This document shows, one piece after another, positions 18,374 through 25,563 of a DNA stretch of 25,563 bases. Location of the stretch: positions 209,208 to 234,770 of the forward strand of contig WELA01003517.1 in assembly GCA_009602735.1 (NCBI GenBank), in the 5' to 3' direction. The notes below the pieces were generated by a model. The model was not told where the DNA came from, made no database searches, and saw nothing but the letters and a program-made list of their open reading frames with translations. Each line of letters opens with the position of its first letter. Position 1 is the first letter of the stretch. The stretch is from Mesotaenium endlicherianum (Eukaryota > Streptophyta > Zygnematophyceae > Zygnematales > Mesotaeniaceae). The position numbers were made by a program, and so were the translations under genes.

Positions 18374-18994
18374 GTGAAGTTTATTAGAGAGACAGCTAGC
18401 AGAACTTTGGATAAACCTCATAACACTAAACAACCTTTAGCTTTAGAGACTTTGGGAGAAATTCTAGCTTTGTATGCATATCCTGGTGTACCTCGTAGAG
18501 AGTTGATGAAAGCTGCTACTTTTATGTTTACACATCATGCTTTTTCGAGGTATTCAGACATGACAGCAATTAGAATAGAGGACATCACATTGGATGTAAA
18601 GGATACCAAAGAGGCAGACCATATGCTTATTCCTCAAGCAAAAAATGATCAGCAGAAGACAGGCAGAATTGCTTCACATTATTGGACCGGGAAAGTCTGG
18701 TGCCCAGTTGATATGTTCTGTAGGCTGATGTCAGAGATGAAGCACTGTCCTGAGACAGGCCCATTGATACAGTCTCTAGATAAGAAAGGAAAGTTGCCTG
18801 GAAGAGTCCCTGCATGCAGCACTGTTAGAGGATGGTGTGCTGAAATGCTGAAAAGAGTGCACTTGGATATCAAGGATTTTGGGACACATTTTTTGAGAAA
18901 AGCTACAACTTCTGCAGCAGCAAATATGGGGATGCCGGATAGAACTTTTAAACACATGGAAGGCTGGAGGTCAGATGAAACCAAAGAAAAATAA
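18374..18994 (+). pseudogene. Tyrosine recombinase fragment, catalytic Tyr codon replaced by stop
   Basis: A 206-codon open stretch with no proper ATG start (a TAG lies just upstream at 18362). It contains the tyrosine recombinase catalytic fold: Arg59 in FSRYSDM, Lys90 in QAKND, His172 and Arg175 in THFLRK, Trp198 in GWRSD. The spacing Arg175-Trp198 (23) and Trp198-codon 207 (9) equals that of XerC/XerD from box II Arg to His to the nucleophile Tyr. Codon 207 (18992-18994) is TAA, one base from TAT or TAC. The N-terminal part is missing. Such domains occur in DIRS/Ngaro retrotransposons, Cryptons and algal relatives; which one cannot be told here. No partner ORF is recognisable nearby. Confidence 0.8.
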
Positions 18995-19248
18995 ATAGTG
19001 GAATTGACAGCAACATTAAGCAGGCATCATTACAGGTAGCAATTCCAGGTCCTGGAGAAGTGTTAGCTTACACACAGCTGCAGCTTTCAATAAAAAAAAG
19101 AAGATGATTTCACGTGACCAGAGCTTCTTAGCTCTCATGAGTAACAGCTCTTTATGATGCATATTTTCTGTTCTGCCCAGTATATACACTAATTTTTACT
19201 CTTCTTATACTCTGCATTATTCCTGTATGTGCGCTATCTCATTAAAGT
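18995..19248. other. Noncoding, AT-rich
   Basis: In the recombinase frame, 14 further codons after the TAA end at another stop. Otherwise I see nothing beyond low-complexity AT-rich sequence. Confidence 0.3.
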
Positions 19249-19354
19249 TCTCCTACCTCTAATATCCCAACTAAAAATTAAAGCCTCCTTCCTCCTTCTC
19301 TCTACTATTATATTATCTATTTATATAAATGCATATATGAATATATGTCAAAAA
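19249..19354 (+). repeat. Direct repeat, copy 1 (about 106 bp)
   Basis: Shares AAAGCCTCCTTCCTCC, CTCTCTACTA and GAATATATGTCAAAAAT with 19640-19746 in the same order and spacing; about 80% identical by eye. The origin is unknown and may be a small dispersed repeat. Confidence 0.7.
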
Positions 19355-19408
19355 TCGAAGTTTTGAGACATATCAAAAGATATGTCAAAACTCGAAGTTT
19401 TGACATAT
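19343..19408 (+). repeat. Two tandem palindromes
   Basis: 19380-19408 is a perfect inverted repeat with 13-nt arms and a 3-nt centre (ATATGTCAAAACT-CGA). 19343-19373 is a diverged copy of the same palindrome. Either could be a small terminator-like or recognition structure, or the end of a small mobile element. Confidence 0.65.
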
Positions 19409-19639
19409 GAAAGATGCATGAATTAAGGCGCGAGCAAATGCCCGCGCTCTCTATCCAATACTCAAACTAATAACGTTGATTGCGTACCTACCGAGATTAC
19501 TTAAATGAAGTAACATCTTCATTCTAAGTACCGCAGTGCAGAATAAGCGAAGCACTGTCACTAGATCCCACCCACCCTTGGAATATAGTAGTGGAATATA
19601 ATAGAATATTAAAATAATAGAGGAGATCAAATTGGCAGC

Positions 19640-19746
19640 TCTTCTACCTCTATTCTCCCTACTCAAATATAAAGCCTCCTTCCTCCTTCTCTCTACTACT
19701 ATTTTATCGACTTATAATAATGCAATTATGAATATATGTCAAAAAT
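19640..19746 (+). repeat. Direct repeat, copy 2 (about 107 bp)
   Basis: Second copy of the unit at 19249-19354. The palindromes that follow copy 1 are absent after this copy. Confidence 0.7.
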
Positions 19747-19856
19747 GGTGTGCAAATGAGCGCAAATTCTGCCTACTATCCACGAAAATAAACGTTAACC
19801 TGCGCAGACCTGAGTACCGATTCTCTTTGGGCACGCTTCGAGATGATTGGGCCCTC

Positions 19857-20080
19857 GGGGCACTGGGGACTGGGGACTGCTCGGGACGACTCGGTAGTCG
19901 GGACTCGGGACTCGGGACTGATCGGGACTTCGGGACTAGGGTTGTCCATTGTCCAGCAGTGCCCAGTGCCCAGTGCCCAGTTGGTGCCAGAAATTTATCC
20001 ACTGTCCTGTCTGGTCCTGTCGGTCCCGGTCCAGTCCCTTCTGGTTGTTTTGTCCAGTTTTGTCTAGTTTTGTCGGCTTG
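19857..20080 (+). repeat. G-rich degenerate minisatellite with facing C-rich arm
   Basis: Ten runs of three or more G lie between 19857 and 19941, mostly as GGGACTC-like units. Two neighbouring sets satisfy the G3+N1-7 quadruplex rule (19857-19885 and 19900-19941). At about 19955-19980, CAGTGCCCAGTGCCCAG is complementary to GGGGCACTGGGG near 19857, so a long hairpin is an alternative. A TGTCCTGTCTGGTCC-type low-complexity stretch follows to about 20080. No coding is supported. Confidence 0.55.
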
Positions 20081-20871
20081 AATCTGCTTAAATCCTGTCG
20101 CACCTGGTCGCACCCTCTTGACCAACTTCCTAGAGTACAGTCGGTCGCACTAGGTCGTGGTCCTTCCCTTGTCACTGACCCGGCGCGCTGGAACCCAGAT
20201 ACATGCATCATTTCGCTGCACGACGTGATGTATCTGTCCAAATACATTGAATGGTTCGAAGCGTGCCGAAGAGGCAGCCTGTCTTCTGGTGAGGAGCCAC
20301 AAAAAAGGGTTGGCCATCCACGTGCCTAAAAGTGCCTTTTTCCTCGAGAATAGTGATTAAAGAAAATGGAATGGTAGTGGAGAACAAAATTGAGCAGGGG
20401 GGGTGCCGAGCATTTCTGAGGGTAATTGTTGCCCTTAAAATAGGGGAAATGTAAACCTTTACGCGCTCGTGCACCAAATCTGCGGCGATGCGGTTCTGTT
20501 TTTCTGCAGCTTTGTGAAATTCGGCGTCGTATATCAATCCGCGCTGCGCGCGACAGGAGCATTCTCCAGCGCTCATTCATCGCATTTCATCGTCAGCAAG
20601 GCTGGCTCCAGGGACACTGCAGTGATTCACTGCAAAGGGGCCAGAAGATCGGCACTTTTCACGACAGCAGCGGACCAGTTCCCTACCAGAAATATATGTT
20701 GTAACCTCCAACGGAGCTGTCTCCATCAGTATTGCCCTCTACCTCTCACGGTTCCTCTTTCTCTCTCGTTGTGATGGAGCGTGCTAGGAGCTAAAGCCGG
20801 AACATACTGCCATGGTTATTCTAAGGTCAGGCCAAACATCAGGTACTCTGAAGTTGTAATTATCTAGCAGC
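20081..20871. other. Noncoding upstream region of the two-exon gene
   Basis: No convincing gene. Open stretches on both strands here lack any recognisable domain. The last 150 bp or so may hold the 5' untranslated leader of the gene starting at 20872; I see no clear TATA box. Confidence 0.3.
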
Positions 20872-22466
20872 ATGACTTCCACTACTGACATCAGTCCTTT
20901 GAGTTACCCAAGGAGTGACTCAAAGTCCAGAGCAGCCATGAGAGATCCATCTCCGACTAGGGTTTTTTCGGGGCCCGAGTCAGTTGATGTTGACTCCTAC
21001 GTTGTCCATCTCATAGAATGGGCGCAGGAATGGAACAGGTTGAAGAAGGTAACTTTGACTGGGTGGCAATCATGGGAGTTACCCTTGCCCAGGCATAGGT
21101 CCTTTTGGCAGTCGCCTCGGCCGGAGGCTGACATTGCTTCCTTAACGTACAGGGATCAGGGATTTGCCCCTTATCTGTTAGCACTCTTTTCGACATTCCC
21201 TAAAAATAGCAAGGTCTGCACAGGAATTAGCATCCATATGTCCCACTTTATGTTGTGGGATATATGGCTGAAGAATCATGGTGCAGCGGTAGATTTTGCA
21301 GGTTTAGGGCAGCTATTTAAGATGTTAAGACAAAGAGGTGTTAGTCTAGGGCATACCTCGCACACTCACTTTCCTGAAAGATTACGGAGCAAGTACCCAG
21401 GGAAGCTGGAGAGCTTTATAGGTGAGGCAACAGGGCTTGAGGATCATAACTGGTCAAGGTCGTGGATGAATCGCTATCTGGCAGGCTGGCAGACATACGC
21501 AGAGGTATATGGCTCACTTCAACCAATGATCAAAATCTGTTTTATTGTATGTGAAGAGGGAATGTAACAGGCCGTGTTATTTTGCTGGCCTGGTGTTTGC
21601 TTCAGTTGTGAGGACACATCTGGTCTAGGTTTAATTGAACTTCACAAGCTAGCCGTAGGAGCTGTTGCTGCACATTGCTGAATAGACCCCCTCGTTTAGG
21701 ACAAGTATTGAGGGTATCCGGCAGACCTTGTGTTATCTAGCTCTTTACGAAATGGATGGAAGAGAAGTTGATCATGTATTGCCTTGTAGCTGTGTCTCAC
21801 ACCCTGCACTCTCTTGAATGTTTCCAGGTTGGACTTCCAGCACATCAGCAAGTAGCAGCCCTGCACAATAAGGGAAAGACTCCGTCCTTGGACGACTTCC
21901 TGGTCCAGCAGTCCCTCGCCAGCGGCAGCTGGATGTGGCTCGTGTCTGCTGCAGCCAACTTTGGCATTCCGGGACTCGGAGAAGACGCATATGGGATGGC
22001 CCTGCCGCTTCTGAGTCTGGGGTCCATGCTAGTAGCAGTGTACAGGGACGTCTATGTGGCGGTGCAGGGGAAGACAGAGGCAGTTCCGTCTGTCAGCACA
22101 GTGGCGGTGTACGACTTGGACCAGGCAATGCTCATCTACAACTCCTTGCTGGCAGCCTTCACCAGCGAGAAGGAGGCTATCCTCAGCCGAGCGAGCGGCG
22201 GAAGCACCAGCAGCAGCCTGTCGGCGAAGAGTGTGGAGGCTCTGTCCACGTTCTTGGACGTCCTGCAGGCCTCGACGCATGGCCAGCTGACGTGGTTTCA
22301 GTTTCCCAGCAGGTTCCAGGGGTTGGGCGCGAAGGAAGTGCCTGTGAGGATGGAGCAGGGTGCCCTGCTCAAGGGCAACTTTGAGTGGGCAGCCAGCCAC
22401 ATTGATAGGGCAGTGCGACGAGCTTCTGTCTTATCATCTCATGTGGATGATGTGCGGCAATCATAG
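20872..22466 (+). CDS. Two-exon gene of unknown function
   Basis: Exon 1 is 20872-21504 and exon 2 is 21828-22466. The proposed intron (323 nt) begins GTATAT after CAGAG and ends TTTCCAG; both exons meet in phase 0, giving one 423-aa ORF. Without splicing the first part ends at 21567. Exon 1 is rich in aromatic residues (WQSWELPLP, FMLWDIWLKNHG) and has HTSHTHFPERLR. Exon 2 is more GC-rich, with a hydrophobic stretch MALPLLSLGSMLVAVY that might be a helix, and a Ser-rich linker. I recognise no family. A domesticated transposon ORF or an alga-specific protein are both possible. A hairpin and AATAAA follow the stop. Confidence 0.55.
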
Positions 22467-22537
22467 TTTCGTGGTCTGCAGAGGTTTCTATGGTTCTTGA
22501 GCCTGTCCCTGACGCACTAGAGGGGACTAAGGTTGCC

Positions 22538-22554
22538 GTTAGCCTTCGGCTAAC
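22538..22554 (+). other. 3' untranslated hairpin
   Basis: GTTAGCC-TTC-GGCTAAC is a perfect 7-bp stem 70 nt after the stop at 22466 and about 65 nt before AATAAA. It could be an mRNA 3'-end structure. Confidence 0.45.
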
Positions 22555-22617
22555 AGTCCTCATATATGTACATATTAGTTCATTATTTGACAGGCTGGCA
22601 TTGCACCTGTCCTACTG

Positions 22618-22623
22618 AATAAA
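22618..22623 (+). terminator. Possible polyadenylation signal (AATAAA)
   Basis: AATAAA about 150 nt after the stop of the two-exon gene, followed by a T/G-rich stretch. The position fits, but a hexamer alone is weak evidence. Confidence 0.4.
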
Positions 22624-24417
22624 GCGGCAATCTTGGAAGAAACTCTTTGAAAGTGCTGATGATTTGTCTATTTGTGAGGATTTTGCTCTTGATTAGCAAT
22701 TCACTTTCATTCAATGTTTGCAAGCTTGAGTGTTTGAAGTTGCCGAACAGTACAATACTTTTTGAAACTTTTTACAGGTCTTCAATGCTTTGCTATTGCA
22801 CACAGTTACCATTTCTTGTTCCATAAGTACACACAGATACGGTGTGGTTACATTGTAGCACTTCACCTCATTTTTCAGGAAAAATGTTTCGCACTAAACA
22901 GGGACACATGTAACACGCATTTTTGTCCCAGGCATATTAAGCATTGTGAGTTGAAGCTACGTCAGGCACTGCTGGCAGCCAGCTGTGATGCAAGAAAAAT
23001 GACCTCAATCAATGAAAAGGTTTGTCATTTTGGAGTAAAGCCACAAGGCTATGCCTGGCAAACCTGCTTGTGCAGGTGCTATATATCAATGCAAGCCATC
23101 GAAGCTGTGACATGAATATCTTCATGAACATTACATCGTCAGTAACCCGTGAGTCTTGGCTGTCATGTGACGAGATATCGTTGAAGGTATACTGGGTAGC
23201 AACTCAATTGCGCTTGGTAGCACTTGACGTGTCATTGACCCGTATGTGGGTGTGTACGTGCTTGTGACATCGGCCAACCCTGATAGACAGTCTCGGGGAG
23301 ACCACAGGAAGTTGGACTCAAATGAATATTTATGCAAGCAGAATTGAGAGCTGAAGCGCAATTTATGAGGTTTTTTGTGGAGATTCGAACAGCACTTTAT
23401 GCAGTCTCATGATTGAGCAAAAGAAAGAGGTAAGAAATTGCAAAGTATAGCAGTATTTGCCACCATTATACACGCCCAGCAACTGATTGACGTTAGCTTC
23501 AGAAGCAATGTCCAGGATGAGCCACTCGTAATAAATGTCACCAGGGAGAATATATTTGCTGCGATTAGGTGCACATGCAACACGAGAATATACAGTTTCC
23601 TTTTATGCTACCAACGCACATTTCTTACAAAAGCCCAAGCATGCAGTTCGAGCAGGAATCACCAGAAGTCAACTGCAGGCTGCACACATGCGCTAAGGGA
23701 TGCTAAGCCAGCTAGGAAACTCCACGAGTGCCTCATAATCTGCATGTCACTTTTTGGCACACACCTCTTTCATGAGGGACCCCAAGCGTGCATGTTTAGC
23801 AGCAGTCCCTTATCAAAACCCAGAGTGGAGGGACACAATCCAAGTGTACGGCGCATACTTACCGAGCTATATGCACGTCCTCTCTTGCAATGACCCCAAT
23901 AGAACGGCTCTTGGCAAAGTTCAGCAGACTGCCACAAGACCCTCGCACATGCGAAATAAATTGCAATGCAAAAGTACTCAAGTCTGCAGCTACAATTGTT
24001 CTATGCTACCTGTGATTTGAGTCAAACAAGAACCAAACAACTAACTAATCATAGTCCATCACAAATTGAAGCAGTTGGTACGAAGTACGCACATATTACC
24101 AGGTCAGTCATACTAGGCTGTCTGTCTACCGAAGCAAAAGCAAGCTGATTTTCTACACAAACAATGACCTCCTCTGCAAGCTAGTTCCAGAGAGAGGTAT
24201 TTAAGTGAGATGTTCTATACACTACTACAGTAGCAGGGCACTGCAATCTAACTGCTGACGCCAAGGAGCAGCTTTACACTATACATAGAGAGCCCTCCTT
24301 GCAATATATATATGATATATACTAACGGCAAACAGAGCAGCCCAGCACGTCGCAGGGGGGAGGCAGAAGCGCCAGCCGCGTCTGGAGCTTCCATAACAAC
24401 CAAAACAATGTCTGTAT
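22624..24417. other. Long intergenic region, no gene seen
   Basis: Open stretches on both strands are short, have no recognisable motif and lack consistent codon use. It is mildly AT-rich, with an (AT)n-like run near 24305-24320. No tRNA or repeat array was recognised by eye. Confidence 0.4.
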
Positions 24418-24422
24418 TTACA
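24418..24422 (-). terminator. Possible TGTAA polyadenylation signal of clpC
   Basis: The minus strand has CTGTAAATAC about 240 nt after the clpC stop. TGTAA is the common poly(A) signal of chlorophyte green algae. It is a short motif, so support is weak. Confidence 0.3.
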
Positions 24423-24663
24423 GCCCAAATATACATACGGGCACTTCTCCAAGCCGTTCCAGATGCACACGTCTCTCGCACACATTCCTGGCTAAAAGGT
24501 CCACAAGGACGGACTCTATACCAAGTGCGCTTTGCCCAGCCTGACCATGTTCCACACTCCCCTCTCCAGGCCCCCCTTCACACCTATTGAAGCCGCACAC
24601 AGCAGGCAGGCCCACTGGCCCCCCCGCCCACCTCCATCCCTCCTCCTGCCCTCCTCGTAGCTT

Positions 24664-25017
24664 CTAGTCTGACAAGGAGGAGACGGGCACGGGTGACGGC
24701 TTAAGAATGCTGAGGCACAGCCCATGGTCGCACACGTCGGGCTTCTTGTAGTGCGAGACGCAGGGCTCCCCCCCATCGGCGCCGACGTCCACAAGCGCCG
24801 TGTCGCCTGCCTCAAACGCGCCCTGCAGCAGCGCCTCGCTCAGCGGGTCCTCCACGAGGCGCGTGACGGCGCGCCGCAGGGGCCGCGCGCCGTACGCGCG
24901 GTCGTAGCCCTCGTCACCGATGCGCGCGATGAGCGCCTCCGAGATCTCGAGCCCGACGCCGCGCGCGCGCATCCGCGCCTTGGTCTCCTCCAGCATCATG
25001 TCCACGATCTCACGCAC
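24664..25017 (-). CDS. clpC: ClpC-type Hsp100 chaperone, C-terminal exon (plastid Clp protease ATPase)
   Basis: On the minus strand an acceptor CGCGCAG (ending at 25018) leads into VREIVDMMLEETKARM, then the Clp D2-small domain with GYDRAYGARPLRRAV and LVEDPLSEALLQG, then a short tail ending at TAG 24666-24664. This matches the end of ClpC/ClpB-family AAA+ unfoldases. The short divergent tail after the beta-strand VDVGADG resembles ClpC more than ClpB, but ClpB is not excluded. In plants and green algae nuclear-encoded ClpC works in the chloroplast stroma, feeding substrates to the ClpP protease. The two AAA+ domains lie in exons beyond the window. The exon is very GC-rich, especially at third positions, unlike the transposons. 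Confidence 0.88.
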   Translation of the reverse strand: MREIVDMMLEETKARMRARGVGLEISEALIARIGDEGYDRAYGARPLRRAVTRLVEDPLSEALLQGAFEAGDTALVDVGADGGEPCVSHYKKPDVCDHGLCLSILKPSPVPVSSLSD

Positions 25018-25563
25018 CTGCGCGGGCCGGGAGGAGGGGGGGGCAAGGGCGGGCAGGGCGAGGCAGAAAAGAAACAAGCAAGTGAGTGAGCAAGCAAGCG
25101 AGCAAGGAAGCAAACGGGGCAACGAACGAAGGTGTAAGCATTTTCCCAAAACTGGCAGCAACAAAGAGCATGGTATTGTCCGTCCCAGGGCTGATGGAAA
25201 CTGTCATCATAAGCACCAGCAACTGGACACGACATCACGACTCTGCATTGCAAAGGGCAACCTCAGACGCTCACGGAGCGCCAAAATATGCATCAGCAAA
25301 AGTTGCATCCATCCACCACTTAACATTTGCAGCTCTACCCGTTCCACATTCATGTATCTGCAATGCTGCCGGTGACAGCAAAAGAGAATGGGGAGCGTCA
25401 GGCGTCATTAAACGAAAGAAAAGAAAAGCTGAGAAACACCCTTCCTCAGCCCCTGATCATCTCAGTACTCCACAGTCAATGACACAAACTAAGACATAAG
25501 TTGGGAAAGCCAGGAATAAAGAAAGAGACGGGGACAGGGCAGGAAGAGAAGGGGGCGGGGGGG
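25018..25563 (-). other. Part of a clpC intron
   Basis: The preceding ClpC exon (expected to end near a DEIIVFRQL-like phrase) is not found up to base 25563, so at least 545 nt of intron are present. It includes a pyrimidine-rich tract just before the acceptor and a degenerate AGCA/GAGC tetranucleotide run at about 25071-25115. Confidence 0.55.

Noticed and set aside
19343-19408. CRISPR-like array
   Set aside because: Only two palindromic units, no regular spacers, and the setting is eukaryotic.
19632-20329. Several overlapping ORFs on both strands
   Set aside because: They coincide with the G/C-rich minisatellite, have repeat-like protein sequence and no domain.
22762-24148. Plus-strand ORFs of 60-151 codons
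   Set aside because: No motif, no consistent splice signals and no codon bias like the GC-rich host exon.
24724-25375. Plus-strand ORFs opposite clpC
   Set aside because: They are antisense shadows of the GC-rich clpC exon and intron.

Overview
The window is nuclear DNA of a photosynthetic eukaryote, most likely a green alga. The evidence is a GC-rich last exon of a chloroplast-type ClpC chaperone at the right end, spliced genes, and about 15 kb of chromodomain-bearing Ty3/Gypsy (chromovirus-type) LTR retrotransposons at the left. The species cannot be named from the sequence alone.

Layout. (1) 1-7645, minus strand: element A, seemingly intact, running off the left edge. Reading leftward it has a 5' LTR (6926-7645), a tRNA-iMet-like primer site, gag, a -1 frameshift signal, pol (protease, RT, RNase H, integrase, chromodomain) and a third ORF (ORF3) cut by the window edge. 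(2) 7646-15422, plus strand: element B, a relative missing its 5' LTR and gag N-terminus. It has gag, a broken pol, an intact but very different ORF3, a polypurine tract and a 3' LTR (14702-15422). A's LTR abuts the middle of B's gag, so A most simply inserted into B in the opposite orientation. (3) 15423-18373: mostly noncoding, with a decayed gag/protease remnant of another Gypsy family (element C, minus strand) and a possible LTR relic. (4) 18374-18994: a tyrosine recombinase fragment whose catalytic Tyr codon is a stop. (5) 18995-20871: AT-rich repeats, a palindrome pair and a G-quadruplex-prone block. (6) 20872-22466: a probable two-exon gene of unknown function. (7) 22467-24663: no recognisable gene. 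(8) 24664-25563: last exon and part of the preceding intron of clpC, minus strand.

Most notable system: the A/B retrotransposon family. Gag-Pol is apparently made by a textbook -1 frameshift (TTTAAAA, 7-nt spacer, 10-bp stem) preserved in both copies, the only difference in the stem being a G-C to G-U change. Both copies carry a non-canonical ORF3 between pol and the 3' LTR. Its ATG sits 1 nt after a conserved branch-point and CAG acceptor, suggesting expression from a spliced mRNA as for retroviral accessory or env genes. gag-pol is nearly identical between A and B, but ORF3 is only about 40-50% identical by eye and the LTRs about 90%, so ORF3 looks like an exchangeable module. A relic polypurine tract just after pol hints that ORF3 was added downstream of an older element end.
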